The translations under genes and the position numbers were made by a program. A DNA stretch of 64,000 nucleotides from NCBI GenBank assembly GCA_024405895.1, contig JAKSNW010000001.1, forward strand, positions 62,001 to 126,000. The letters run 5' to 3'. The notes under the pieces were generated by a model. That model was not told the origin of the DNA. It saw only the letters and a program-made list of their open reading frames with translations, and made no database searches. Source of the DNA: Paludibacteraceae bacterium (lineage in GTDB: Bacteria > Bacteroidota > Bacteroidia > Bacteroidales > Paludibacteraceae). Below, piece by piece: positions 34,748 to 44,397 of the stretch. Within the stretch, counting starts at the first letter, position 1. Each line of letters begins with the position of its first letter.

Positions 34748-35740
34748 ATGGCAGATAATCAAAAAAAAGTAAAACCAGTGCCTTATTTTGGCACACCTTG
34801 CGATTACCTTTGCACCATAATTTCAAAAAATGGTATGGCACAGAATCAGATGAACAAATATGTATGGTTAGTTGATACTATCCATCGTGCTGGCAAAATT
34901 TCTCTGGAGGACATTAACCGTAAATGGCTGGATAATGACCTCAGTGAGGGTATTGAAATTCCCAAGAGAACATTTCACAAGTGGCGTATTGCCATAGAAG
35001 AAATGTTCGGTCTCATTATCGAGAATGAGAATCGCGGCGAATATCGCTATTTCATTCTCAATGACGATGAGATTGAAAAGAAGGGTATAAAGTCGTGGAT
35101 GATAGACACCATCAGCACAAGTAACCTGCTTATTAACAATGTAAGCCTAAAGGATAGAATCATCCTTGAAAATATGCCATCAGGAAGAGAGTATCTTCAG
35201 CCTATTCTTGGTGCAATGAAGCAGAACCGCCTAATTCACATAACATATTATAATTATTGGCGTGGTGACGAAAGACAATATTATTTAATGCCTTTGTGTG
35301 TTAAATTGTTCCGTCAACGATGGTATATGGTGGGACAAGTATGGGCAAGTGGCGAACGCCTCACCTTCTGCCTTGACCGTATCAAGGACTTCCGTTTCAG
35401 CAGTCATACGTTTGACTATCCTGATGACTTTTCGCCCGAGGAATACTTTGATGGATGCATAGGAGTGATAACCGAAAATGTGGCCATAGAAGAGGTTGAA
35501 TTGAAAGTAAGTTCAAACCAAGCCAATTATCTCCGTGATCTCCCAATGCACGAATCGCAGCGAGAGATGGAAAGGAACAACGAGTATAGCATTTTCACGC
35601 TGAGAGTGCGCCCAACCTTCGATTTCCAGCAGGAATTGCTCTGGAATCGTGATGAACTGGAGGTCATGAAACCGCTCTGGTTGAGAAAAGAGATGGCAGA
35701 AATCGTTAAAAGAATGTGGAATAAATATAATACAATCTAA
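34748..35740 (+). CDS. WYL-domain regulator
   Basis: 330 residues. An N-terminal helical, HTH-like region (YVWLVDTIHRAGKISLEDIN) is followed by the WYL domain, with ITYYNYWRGDERQYYLMPLC and the signature LFRQRWYMVGQ (about residues 188-198). The C-terminal WCX-like part follows (LRVRPTFDFQQELLW). WYL proteins sense nucleic-acid ligands and often control defence or DNA-damage genes. Here it heads a tight cluster with a glycosylase-fold protein (1 base gap) and a broken exonuclease. Confidence 0.85.
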   Translation: MADNQKKVKPVPYFGTPCDYLCTIISKNGMAQNQMNKYVWLVDTIHRAGKISLEDINRKWLDNDLSEGIEIPKRTFHKWRIAIEEMFGLIIENENRGEYRYFILNDDEIEKKGIKSWMIDTISTSNLLINNVSLKDRIILENMPSGREYLQPILGAMKQNRLIHITYYNYWRGDERQYYLMPLCVKLFRQRWYMVGQVWASGERLTFCLDRIKDFRFSSHTFDYPDDFSPEEYFDGCIGVITENVAIEEVELKVSSNQANYLRDLPMHESQREMERNNEYSIFTLRVRPTFDFQQELLWNRDELEVMKPLWLRKEMAEIVKRMWNKYNTI

Positions 35741-35741
35741 A

Positions 35742-36506
35742 ATGAATAAAAACGTTGATTTACAGAAACAGTTATTTGAATGGGCAGAAACGACGATGTC
35801 GAATTATGTTTGCATAGCTTCTGATCCTAATAATAAGGCAGACCTTGCATTTTATACCCAATCAGATTTGACCAAGTTGACAGGTTGTCCCAAACTATGT
35901 ATTATCGGAATAAATCCAGGCTCTTGTGGCTCTTTTTCCGACCAATGCCAAAACCGGAACTGGAGCTACTTGTTCGAGGATATTCATTCTCCAAATCACA
36001 TTTTGAAAGGAAACTATTGTCATGCAGAAGACAAGCCTTCTTCGTGGGATCTACATACGAGGTGGAAATATTGGCATGGATTAAGGCGTTACTTCGCAAA
36101 CTCTTCACTTCTTAAAGTGCTTGACGAAGACACTAACATATTGGTTACAAATGCGTCATTCTTTAATACTCCTAAAGCAAATAAAATTAGCAACGAACTG
36201 CTATGTAAAACATTGCCAGATACGTTACGATTAATTGAGATAACTTCGCCAGAAACTATTGTTTTCCTCAGTGGTAAAGCATGCTTCGGAAGGTTGTCAA
36301 GATTATCAAAAATGGGAATATGTGATTTCGAATTCAAAAATGTTGTTGGGAATGTTTTTATAGGCAAACTCAATGGAAGAACCTGCATTGGCGTTCCACA
36401 TCCAACCTATAGAAGCAATTCAGAGATTAATACTATTGCTTCTGTACTCCCTGTTTTAATATCATCTACTTACGATGATTTCCAGAATAATACATTAAGG
36501 TTATGA
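35742..36506 (+). CDS. uracil-DNA-glycosylase superfamily-like protein
   Basis: 254 residues. LCIIGINPGSCGSFSD (about residues 52-67) matches the superfamily motif A (G-x-x-P-G). IGVPHPTYRSNSE (about 221-233) matches the C-terminal HPS/T motif. The usual catalytic acid after motif A is not evident, so activity on uracil is doubtful and a nucleotide-binding or base-recognition role is possible. The stop overlaps the exonuclease gene by ATGA. Confidence 0.65.
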   Translation: MNKNVDLQKQLFEWAETTMSNYVCIASDPNNKADLAFYTQSDLTKLTGCPKLCIIGINPGSCGSFSDQCQNRNWSYLFEDIHSPNHILKGNYCHAEDKPSSWDLHTRWKYWHGLRRYFANSSLLKVLDEDTNILVTNASFFNTPKANKISNELLCKTLPDTLRLIEITSPETIVFLSGKACFGRLSRLSKMGICDFEFKNVVGNVFIGKLNGRTCIGVPHPTYRSNSEINTIASVLPVLISSTYDDFQNNTLRL

Positions 36507-36990
36507 GGGACTTCGCAGCAATAGACTTCGAAACCGCAAACAACGAACACAGTTCTGTTTGTTCTGTTGGTGTTGTGGTAGTTCGAGATGGTGAGATTGC
36601 GGATAAGTTCTATTCGCTAATCAAGCCCGAACCAGAGTACTCCAACTACTGGTGCGGCCAGGTGCATGGCTTGACCGCAGAGGATACAGAGAACGCCCCT
36701 GTCTTCCCCAAAGTATGAGCGCAAATCGAGCCTTTGATTGAAGGTTTGCATTGGTAGCTCATAATAAAGCTTTTGATGAGAGTTGTTTAAAAGCAGTCTT
36801 TAGAGTATACCAGATGGATTACCCTGACTATGAATTTCATTGTACCTGCATTGCATCACGAAAGGTATGGCCAGAAGGACACCATAATCTTGATATAATA
36901 GCCGCTCGATGTGGTTATGATTTGGAAAATCATCACCATGCACTTGCAGATGCTGAAGCCTGTGCAGCAATAGCCTTACAAATATTATAA
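36503..36990 (+). pseudogene. DEDDh 3'-5' exonuclease (DnaQ-like), disrupted twice
   Basis: The N-terminal half has motif I (FAAIDFETANNEHSSVCSVG). At 36716-36718 TGA replaces the codon expected between FPKV and AQIEPLIEG. About 30 bases later a single-base deletion near 36749 shifts the frame: GLH-W-stop instead of the usual GL-P-LVAHNKAFDE. After the shift the frame holds motif II (LVAHNKAFDESCLK) and motif III (HHHALADAEACAAIA) to the stop at 36990. All catalytic residues survive on either side, so decay is recent. Confidence 0.85.
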
Positions 36991-36995
36991 GAAAT

Positions 36996-37283
36996 ATGAA
37001 AGTACAAAAATTACAGCAAGAAACAGTTCAATATGGAGCATCACTTTCGATATTGAATGCTTCGAATATCGATACAGGATTCTTAACCATGCAGCGTACA
37101 ACTCCATTGGAAAACGAGCAGTTAATAGCATTATCATCAGAAACAGAACAGATACTTGTACAGTTTACTGATGCATTCTCCAATGTGTCTCTTAATGGAT
37201 ATGACAGTGCAACAATAGTCTTTGGAGCCAAACATTCTGGGGATTCTCTCCTAGTCAACAAGACAATGAACTTAAATTCATGA
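36996..37283 (+). CDS. hypothetical protein, 95 residues
   Basis: No family recognised. The protein is soluble, serine- and threonine-rich, with no signal peptide. It starts 5 bases after the broken exonuclease and overlaps the next gene by 4 bases (ATGA), so it belongs to the island transcript. Confidence 0.5.
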   Translation: MKVQKLQQETVQYGASLSILNASNIDTGFLTMQRTTPLENEQLIALSSETEQILVQFTDAFSNVSLNGYDSATIVFGAKHSGDSLLVNKTMNLNS

Positions 37284-37477
37284 TAGAAGACAGTGAATAT
37301 CAAACAAATTTAGGTCTTACATACACTCACCAAATGACTGATGATGGAGAGTTTGAATTTGTCTGCAGTCTGTCTCCCGAAGAAGAAGATCGTGCCACAA
37401 AGCAATGGGAGGAATGGAGAAGAAATCGAAGAATAGAATTAGGATTGCCACCTGATAATACAGAAAACAATGAATAA
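37280..37477 (+). CDS. hypothetical protein, 65 residues
   Basis: Acidic, with a tryptophan/arginine-rich helix (EEEDRATKQWEEWRRNRRIE). It overlaps both neighbours (4 bases at the start, 8 at the end), which supports translation despite its size. Function unknown. Confidence 0.5.
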   Translation: MIEDSEYQTNLGLTYTHQMTDDGEFEFVCSLSPEEEDRATKQWEEWRRNRRIELGLPPDNTENNE

Positions 37478-37829
37478 ATGGAAAGAAATCTCAGACTCTC
37501 GGAAGTCAAAGGAAGGCTTTGGAAGTGTTTCATACGAAGATGTTTGGAATCTAGATACTCGTTTGGCAAGTATCATCAGTGAACATCTTCATGCGTTCCT
37601 TAAAGCATCAAAAGGAACACCTGGAGGTGTTCCAAGTATTATCCATTCTTCAAATATAGAACAAGGTCATCGGGAATGGCTGAAAATAATACGTAAAATG
37701 ATATACGCTTTTGACACATATCTGACTTTTGATAGCTCTCAAAAATATGATAAACAATCTGAGGAAGCAATAAAAGTAAAAGAAGGTATGCAGTTATTTA
37801 TAGACTACTTCAACTACTTATGGATATAA
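37470..37829 (+). CDS. hypothetical protein, 119 residues
   Basis: Mostly helical, soluble, with IRKMIYAFDTYLTFD and a C-terminal amphipathic helix. The spacing resembles small helical proteins found in Bacteroidales mobile regions, but I cannot name a family. It overlaps the preceding gene by 8 bases. Confidence 0.5.
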   Translation: MNKWKEISDSRKSKEGFGSVSYEDVWNLDTRLASIISEHLHAFLKASKGTPGGVPSIIHSSNIEQGHREWLKIIRKMIYAFDTYLTFDSSQKYDKQSEEAIKVKEGMQLFIDYFNYLWI

Positions 37830-37839
37830 TACTGAGAAA

Positions 37840-38235
37840 ATGACAATACAAGATATTTATAACTCTCCAGCCGTTAGAGAAATAGAATTGCAAATTATAC
37901 TGTTGCTTCGAAAGAGTGAAAAGAACTGGCGTAGTGGTGATGCAGACAGTATTGCCTTAACACATTTATTAAAAGTACGCAAAAATTTACTTAATAGCAT
38001 GTTCATCATGAACGACGAGTACAAGACCTTACTAAAGGAATTCAATGATGCTATGACTAAGCAGTTATTAGAAATGCGTAAACAAACCATACAAATGCGA
38101 AATACAATCCTTAACATCAACATAGAAGGAAATGATATAGAAGCTGTTGGAAAATGCAGCTCTAACCGACTTTCGTCCAGTCGTAGCTGCTGCTGCGGAA
38201 CAGGATGGCGAACAACCCCCACGACAGCGGCGTGA
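37840..38235 (+). CDS. hypothetical helical protein, apparently truncated at the island's right edge
   Basis: The first about 105 residues are a regular helical protein (IELQIILLLRKSEKNWRSGD, KQLLEMRKQTIQMRNTIL). The last about 25 residues (CSSNRLSSSRSCCCGTGW...) are simply the reverse strand of the O-antigen ligase 3' end. The natural C-terminus seems lost where the island joins the host sequence around 38150. Confidence 0.5.
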   Translation: MTIQDIYNSPAVREIELQIILLLRKSEKNWRSGDADSIALTHLLKVRKNLLNSMFIMNDEYKTLLKEFNDAMTKQLLEMRKQTIQMRNTILNINIEGNDIEAVGKCSSNRLSSSRSCCCGTGWRTTPTTAA

Positions 38236-39469
38236 GATTCGACCCGAAGATTTCAAACGTGGCCTGCAGCAGGAAGATGCCGACCAACAGCCACACAAAC
38301 AGTCGTCTCTCGGGCGCTACACCCACTGGCGCCAACCCAAGAATCAAAACGAAGACAATGAGTCCGACGATGCCAAACTGCAGCCACAGTTCGAGGGCAG
38401 CGTTGTGTGGGTGCATCACATAGACATCGCCGTTCCACTGTGGGTTCTCAAAGATATTCTTCTGGGCATAATGTGCCATGAAGTCGGCGTCGCGGAGTCC
38501 GTTCTCCACAAACCGCATCCGGCCGTCGCTCACCCCTTGTCCCAAGACAGGATGCTCCTCGATGGTCTCCATAGCCACATGCCAGATGTAACGACGTGGG
38601 TTGTCGCTCACGTCGCTCCCCTTGAAATGGCTGTTGACCCACATCACATGATGGATGCCGTAGCCGATGCCGCCTAACAGACAGAGCGTCAGCGCAGCAT
38701 AGCCTATCTTGCGCCATCCCATCGCGCGGAACCACGCAAAGACAATACCCAGACTCAGCAATCCGCCCGTCAGCATGCCTGAACGTCCCTCCGTCACCGC
38801 CAACGCCGTAGCGATGACGACAAACGGCAGCAAAGCCATCCATCGCGCCGCGCGCCCGCCACGGCAGACGAGATAGAGAGAGGATAGGAGCGCCACGTTG
38901 AGGTAGAGGTTGAAATTCATGTGACTGCCGAAGAAGGCCACACGCTCCACCATGAAGTGGTAGGTGCGTTCCGGATCGGTGATGAACTGCCAGAGGCCCA
39001 ATCGCACCACCACAAGCCACAGCACAGCCAGCGAGGCAGAGGCACAGAGCGTTGCGGCAACATATCGCATGCGGAACTTAGGGGTGAACCCGAGAATCGT
39101 CATCGTGCCGAATGCCATGAAGGCGAGTCGGTGGTTGAGCACCTGCTTGAAGATGATGTCGAGGTGTTGCTGTTCAAACAGACTCCATAGCGGCTGCAGG
39201 CAAAAGAGCAGCAGCATCGCCACGCCCCACCACTTGTCCGGCGTCCAGCGCCAGCGTGTCCACCGTCCGGCGGCGAAGAAGTCGAGGCCATAGGAGATGA
39301 AGAAGCAGTAGAGCAAGGCACTCTGCCAGCGGAACGGCAACACCAGGGCAGCCAGCAGCAGATAGCCTGCCACCAGATGCAACGCCTCCATCACCTTCGC
39401 CACCGCCTTTACAGCCGGCCGCTCATAGAACTCGCGTATCGCCAGAATCGAAATCATCCCTCGAAACAT
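38162..39469 (-). CDS. O-antigen ligase / Wzy-type polymerase family membrane protein
   Basis: 435 residues with about ten hydrophobic segments and one large periplasmic loop. VTEGRSGMLTGGLLSLGIVF is the family helix with the conserved arginine. The loop ends in the H-containing block VYVMHPHNAALELWLQFGI, typical of Wzy_C/WaaL proteins. It joins or polymerises glycan repeat units at the periplasmic face. It is GC-rich like the glycan operon at 31.4-33.9 kb, and the two may once have been adjacent before the island inserted. It has no partner gene on its strand. Confidence 0.85.
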   Translation of the reverse strand: MFRGMISILAIREFYERPAVKAVAKVMEALHLVAGYLLLAALVLPFRWQSALLYCFFISYGLDFFAAGRWTRWRWTPDKWWGVAMLLLFCLQPLWSLFEQQHLDIIFKQVLNHRLAFMAFGTMTILGFTPKFRMRYVAATLCASASLAVLWLVVVRLGLWQFITDPERTYHFMVERVAFFGSHMNFNLYLNVALLSSLYLVCRGGRAARWMALLPFVVIATALAVTEGRSGMLTGGLLSLGIVFAWFRAMGWRKIGYAALTLCLLGGIGYGIHHVMWVNSHFKGSDVSDNPRRYIWHVAMETIEEHPVLGQGVSDGRMRFVENGLRDADFMAHYAQKNIFENPQWNGDVYVMHPHNAALELWLQFGIVGLIVFVLILGLAPVGVAPERRLFVWLLVGIFLLQATFEIFGSNLTPLSWGLFAILFRSSSYDWTKVG

Positions 39470-40622
39470 TCAGACTGCAAAAGTAACGATTTTTTCGAAA
39501 TTCTCCACCCTCCAAACGCCCTTGCCTTGTCGTTCCGTAAGAGTGGCTTAGAAGAGAGAATCAGTGCAAGGTGAGAGCAGAGACGAGCTTGCTTAATCTA
39601 TGCCGAACCGCAGCCTGATTGGCTTAGAAGAGAAAGATAGCACGATAACAATCTGTGACAGCTGTGACAGTTGTGACAATATCCACGAAGAACCATTTAA
39701 CTATTTGATTTGTTTTTTGATTACAATGTTTTTTCTTCCTAAGCAACTACCATTTTGAAGGCTGAAAAAGTTACAGTAGTCGTGAATTTGGTGCTTTTTT
39801 AGGCTCTAAAATCGGTACGAGACCCCCTTTTACCTATGGTTATACCCGCAGTTTCAGCATACCTCTGTGAAACGGAGTTCCTGCATTTCGACAAAAAAAG
39901 GGACGAACTCTGCGTTAAATGGGCTGTCTCATCAATAAATCCGGGCATCAGCGGGGCATAACTGTAACACTCCGTTGAAACAAGTTGCTCCACTCGGTCA
40001 GAAACCAGTCGCAAGGAGGACGGTGAGAAAGCCCACCAAAGACGCTCTTCTTTGCTCCCGCATTGTAGGAGAAGCACCCCAAAACGGAGGGCTTAGGAGG
40101 GAAAAAGGTAGCCTTGAGATCCACCGTGAGATTTGCTTGGTAGAGCAATATGACGAAGTCTGATGATTGGAACAGCGTTCCAGTTCCAGTTTTAAAAACC
40201 CCGTTCCCACACGCCTTTTCCCTTGCGGAAAAGAGTGAGCCCGTGAGACACAACGCCGTTTTTTTAACGCTTTCTTAACTTTCTTTCGGCGGCTGAGACC
40301 CCATCTGGCGCACTTTAACCCCCACTTTCGGCGGTTTTGAGTGCCATTTCGGCACTTTCAGACGCCATTTCTCAGCCTCCATTCTTGCCCCCGAACCCCC
40401 ATCCGCCGAGTAGAAACTAAAAAACGGGAGGGAAAAGCGACTCAGGAGAGGTGGATTTACCCTCTCCGAAGAGCAAAAAACACGCCGACAAAGCCCTTTT
40501 GGGCGCTGCCGAGAGCCTTTTTACTGCGGATAAACTGATAAAATCACGCATTGGCATTGACCCTTTGTGTAGTTAAACACAAAAAAAACGGACAGGCATG
40601 CAAGCATGTTTGTCCGTCTTGG
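39470..40622. other. long intergenic region without a supported gene
   Basis: About 1.15 kb. Several overlapping open frames on both strands lack family content. The region holds a three-copy 9-bp repeat at 39654 and a duplicated phrase (GGCTTAGAAGAGA at about 39545 and 39621). Several GC-rich phrases near 40280-40360 (GGCGG ... CATCTGGCGC, TTTCGGCGG) look repetitive. I see no RNA gene here. Confidence 0.5.
39654..39678. repeat. three tandem TGTGACA copies, period 9
   Basis: TGTGACA occurs at 39654, 39663 and 39672 with 2-base spacers. It could be a protein-binding cluster. Confidence 0.6.
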
Positions 40623-40695
40623 TAGTGCTACAGGGACTCGAACCCTGGTTTCCGGCGTGAGAGGCCAGCGTCCTAGACCGCTAGACGATAGCACC
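40623..40695 (-). tRNA. tRNA-Glu (anticodon CTC)
   Basis: 73 nt on the minus strand. It begins GGTGCTATCGTCTAGCGG, with anticodon stem CTGGC/GCCGG around loop CTCTCAC and T loop TTCGAGT. The acceptor stem ends with a G-T pair and CCA is not encoded. Confidence 0.93.
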
Positions 40696-40919
40696 ATTCT
40701 CAACGGGTGCAAAAGTACTACACTTTCACCACATGACCAAATTTTTTCTCCATTTATTTTTTCCCCTCGCTCGTACGTGTGATTATCAGCCTTTTGCATT
40801 ACTTCTCTAACGTTTTTGTTTACGTAAAACAATGAGTTTTATGCTGCCATGCGATGTATTTGAGGCGGTTGTTTGTCATCGTTTTGAATGAAACGGGAGG
40901 AGAAATGGAAACTTTTTCC

Positions 40920-40928
40920 TATCTTTGC
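40920..40928 (+). promoter_or_regulatory. -7 box TATCTTTGC of the symporter pair
   Basis: It lies 58 bases before ATG 40987 and rules out a longer frame that would begin at 40888. Confidence 0.6.
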
Positions 40929-40986
40929 ATCTCCTTCTGCATCTCATCGCTGCCGTTGGAATCACCTTAAAATAACACACCCTCAC

Positions 40987-42396
40987 ATGGAACAACAAAT
41001 TGTACAATTTCTTGACCGTGTCAACGAGCCGTTGGCATACGTTCTCCTCACGCTGTTGATTCTCTGCGCTATACTATATACTATCCGTACTCGTGGCGTG
41101 CAGTTTCGCCTGATTGGCGAGATGTTTCGTGTCTCACTGGAGAAACCTAAGCCCCAAGAAGAAACCACCGAGAAGAAGAAACGCGAGATTTCGCCTATCG
41201 AAGCATTCCTTGTGGGGCTTGCCTCACGCATCGGCACCGGCAATCTCGCCGGCGTGGCTACTGCCATCGCCATTGGCGGTCCGGGCAGTATCTTCTGGAT
41301 GTGGATGATGGCATTGGTGGGTAGTGCCAACTCATTCGTAGAGTGTACGTTGGCTCAGCTCTATAAGATTCGTGGCAACGACTCCTTTATCGGCGGTCCG
41401 GCATACTATATTACTAAAGGTATGAAGAAACGGTGGTTTGCCTGCATCTTCGCTGTGGCAAGCATCCTCGACTTCGGCTTCACCAACAACCTCGTACAGA
41501 GCAACACCATCTCGCTGGCTTTCAATCATGCCTTCGGCATCGACCCTATGATCATGGCCATTGCCTTGACCGTTCTCTCACTGTTGGTCATCTTCGGTGG
41601 CATTCAGCGCATTGCCCGTGTGAGCAGCATCGTTGTTCCGCTGATGGCAGTGCTGTATCTCGGCCTCTCTGTCTTCATCGTGGCTTTCAACTGGCGTGAG
41701 ATTCCGTCAGTTCTCTGGCTCATCGTAGACAGTGCCTTTGGCGGTCGCCAGGTGGCCGGTGGTGCAGTGGGCATGGCTATTGTGATGGGATTGAAGCGAG
41801 GACTCTTCTCCAACGAGGCAGGCGAAGGTAGCGCACCAAATGCCGCTGCCACTGCCGAGACATCGCACCCGGTGAAACAAGGATTGATTCAGACCCTCGG
41901 CGTCTATATGGACACCATCGTGGTCTGCACCTGCACAGCCTTCATCATCCTCTGCAGCGGTCTGTGGAACAGCGGAGAAAACGGCATCGAACTGACTCAG
42001 ATGGCGCTGACGGAACATGTCGGCCCTATCGGCAGCGTCATCGTCGCCGTCGCCATCTTCTTCTTCGCCTTCTCCAGCATCCTCGGCAACTACTTCTACG
42101 GCGAGACCAACGTCTATTTCCTCTCCAAGCGTCCGGTGGTGATGCTCATCTACCGCCTCCTGTTGGGCGTGATGGTCTTCATTGGCGCACTCACCACGTT
42201 GGAGGTGGCTTGGGGACTCGTCGATCTCTTCATGGCCATCATGACCATCTGCAACGTCATCGCATTGCTCTATCTCGGCAAATATGCCATCCGACTGCTG
42301 GATGATTATATGAAACAACGTCGCGAAGGCAAGAATCCTGAGTTCCACAAATCGTCGATGCCTGACATTGCCGACGACATAGAGACTTGGGAATAA
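40987..42396 (+). CDS. sodium:alanine (AGCS) symporter family protein, first copy
   Basis: 469 residues, about ten membrane segments. The AGCS signature region is FLVGLASRIGTGNLAGVATA, with IAIGGPGSIFWMWMMALVGS following, and GLFSNEAGEGSAPNAAATAE in the second half. It imports alanine or glycine with sodium across the inner membrane. It is followed after 27 bases by a close paralogue, so the pair is an operon duplication. Confidence 0.92.
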   Translation: MEQQIVQFLDRVNEPLAYVLLTLLILCAILYTIRTRGVQFRLIGEMFRVSLEKPKPQEETTEKKKREISPIEAFLVGLASRIGTGNLAGVATAIAIGGPGSIFWMWMMALVGSANSFVECTLAQLYKIRGNDSFIGGPAYYITKGMKKRWFACIFAVASILDFGFTNNLVQSNTISLAFNHAFGIDPMIMAIALTVLSLLVIFGGIQRIARVSSIVVPLMAVLYLGLSVFIVAFNWREIPSVLWLIVDSAFGGRQVAGGAVGMAIVMGLKRGLFSNEAGEGSAPNAAATAETSHPVKQGLIQTLGVYMDTIVVCTCTAFIILCSGLWNSGENGIELTQMALTEHVGPIGSVIVAVAIFFFAFSSILGNYFYGETNVYFLSKRPVVMLIYRLLLGVMVFIGALTTLEVAWGLVDLFMAIMTICNVIALLYLGKYAIRLLDDYMKQRREGKNPEFHKSSMPDIADDIETWE

Positions 42397-42423
42397 ACAC
42401 TTAAACCTTAATCTTTCTTCTCC

Positions 42424-43842
42424 ATGGAACAGAAAATAATAGCAGTATTAGACTCCATAAACGGCTCGTTGGCCTATGTCTTTCTGTCGATTCTTGTAGT
42501 CAGTGCGGTGTGGTTCACATTCCGCACCAAAGGGGTTCAGTTTCGTTTGATAGGCGAGATGTTTCGTGTCTCATTGGAGCGTTCCGACAAGAGCCAGAAG
42601 CAAGCAGCAAACGAAGCCCTGCACAAGCACCATAAGATAACCCCGATGAAGGCATTCCTCGTTGGTCTTGCCTCAAGAGTCGGCACCGGCAACCTCGCCG
42701 GCGTAGCCACAGCCATCGCCATCGGCGGTCCGGGCAGCATCTTCTGGATGTGGATGATGGCCATCGTAGGCAGTGTCAACTCCTTCGTAGAGTGTACATT
42801 GGCTCAACTCTATAAGATCCATGGCAACGACTCCTTCGTGGGCGGTCCTGCCTATTATATCTCCAAGGGTTTGAAAAAGCGCCACTTCGCCTATCTCTTC
42901 GCCTCGGCCGTTACCCTCTTCAGTTTCTCCAACAACCTCGTACAGAGCAACACCATCTCGCTGGCCTTCAACCACGCCTTCGGCATCGACCCGTGGGTGA
43001 TGGCAGTGGGTCTGACACTGATGTCGTTGGCAGTCATCTTCGGTGGCATTCAGCGCATTGCCTCAGTCAGCAGCCTCGTCGTTCCGCTGATGGCAGTGTT
43101 GTATCTCGGTCTGGCTGTCATCGTGATTCTCATCAACTGGCGTGAGATTCCATCAGTATTCATGCTTATCATCGACAATGCCTTTGGCATCCGACAGGCT
43201 GCCGGTGGTGCCGTCGGCTCTGCTGTCATCATGGGCATCAAACGCGGACTGACAAGCAATGAGGCAGGCATGGGCAGTGCACCTAATGCCGCTGCGGCTG
43301 CCCACACCACACACCCTGTGAAACAAGGTCTTATCGAGACTCTTGGCGTCTATGTCGACACATTGGTTATCTGCACCTGCACCGCCCTCATCATCCTTTG
43401 CAGCGGCGTTTGGAACAGCGGTGAGAACGGCATCGAACTGACCCAGTTGGCACTCACCGACCATATCGGTCCCATTGGCAACATCATCATCGCTGTGGTG
43501 ATTTTCTTCTTCGCCTTTTCCAGCATCCTCGGCAACTGCTTCTATGGCGAGTCGAACATGTTCTTCTTCTCCCGCCGTCCTGCCGTCATCCTCACCTACC
43601 GTATCATATTGGGAGTGATGGTGTTTGTCGGCGCACTTGCCACTCTTGAGATAGCCTGGGGACTCATCGATTTCTTCGTTGCCATCATGACTATCTGCAA
43701 CGTCATCACCCTGTTATACCTTGGCAAATACGTCATCCGACTGCTGAACGACTATCAGCAACAACGTCGCGAAGGCAAGAACCCCGAGTTCCACAAGTCG
43801 TTGCTGCCTGAAATCACCGACGACATCGAAAGTTGGGATTAA
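42424..43842 (+). CDS. sodium:alanine (AGCS) symporter family protein, second copy
   Basis: 472 residues, strongly similar over its full length to the preceding protein. Shared blocks include FRLIGEMFRVSLE, FLVGLASRVGTGNLAGVATA and GLTSNEAGMGSAPNAAAAAH. Differences concentrate in the N-terminal linker (RSDKSQKQAANEALHKHHK) and in transmembrane faces, compatible with a different substrate range. Start at ATG 42424, 27 bases after the first copy. Confidence 0.92.
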   Translation: MEQKIIAVLDSINGSLAYVFLSILVVSAVWFTFRTKGVQFRLIGEMFRVSLERSDKSQKQAANEALHKHHKITPMKAFLVGLASRVGTGNLAGVATAIAIGGPGSIFWMWMMAIVGSVNSFVECTLAQLYKIHGNDSFVGGPAYYISKGLKKRHFAYLFASAVTLFSFSNNLVQSNTISLAFNHAFGIDPWVMAVGLTLMSLAVIFGGIQRIASVSSLVVPLMAVLYLGLAVIVILINWREIPSVFMLIIDNAFGIRQAAGGAVGSAVIMGIKRGLTSNEAGMGSAPNAAAAAHTTHPVKQGLIETLGVYVDTLVICTCTALIILCSGVWNSGENGIELTQLALTDHIGPIGNIIIAVVIFFFAFSSILGNCFYGESNMFFFSRRPAVILTYRIILGVMVFVGALATLEIAWGLIDFFVAIMTICNVITLLYLGKYVIRLLNDYQQQRREGKNPEFHKSLLPEITDDIESWD

Positions 43843-44198
43843 TTCACCGATACTACATATAATATATAAGGGCTGTGTGGCCGTAATGGCTACGCAACGG
43901 TTGCGCCTATTTCCAACGAAGGGGAAAGCCTACTTTTTCGTTTTGTTTCATTCACCAATCGCACTGTTTCATGGTTTCAACAAAATGTGGAAACCATGTT
44001 TCAAACACGATAACTGCGACCCCAAAACAAAAATCCACGGTTTCTAACCTGTTGTGAGTAGTGAGAAGATGATGCCTCAAGATGGGCGGAAATGAGATAT
44101 ATTGCACATTTTGTTCTCTAACCGCCTCCTTTTATTCCAAAGAGTAAGAGATTGTATATCCTATGTCCGCAGACGGCGTCCTTGCATCCCAAAACAAT

Positions 44199-44240
44199 AA
44201 AGGCAGATCACAAGCAAGCTTGCATCTGCCTTTATTATTT
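44199..44240 (+). terminator. hairpin terminator left of the prophage
   Basis: AAAGGCAGAT (44199-44208) pairs with ATCTGCCTTT (44224-44233) around the palindrome GCAAGCTTGC, followed by ATTATTTTG. It lies about 360 bases after the symporters. The stretch 43843-44198 holds no gene that I can see. Confidence 0.6.
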
Positions 44241-44397
44241 TGAGCTGCGGAAAGTGAGGTACTATGTGTGTTAACGACACTCACAGTAGTGTACTCATTT
44301 TAAGAGACAAAAAAGTTTTTGTTGATTTCGTTTTTGTCGTAATTTGTCGGTATCATGCGACACAAACAGACATTGTAGTGGGACACTAATAGGTACA

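Noticed and set aside
39799..40253. Overlapping frames in the 39.5-40.6 kb intergenic region
   Set aside because: Several mutually overlapping frames on both strands without family content or promoters.
40521..40832. 103-codon minus-strand frame
   Set aside because: It runs straight through the tRNA-Glu gene.
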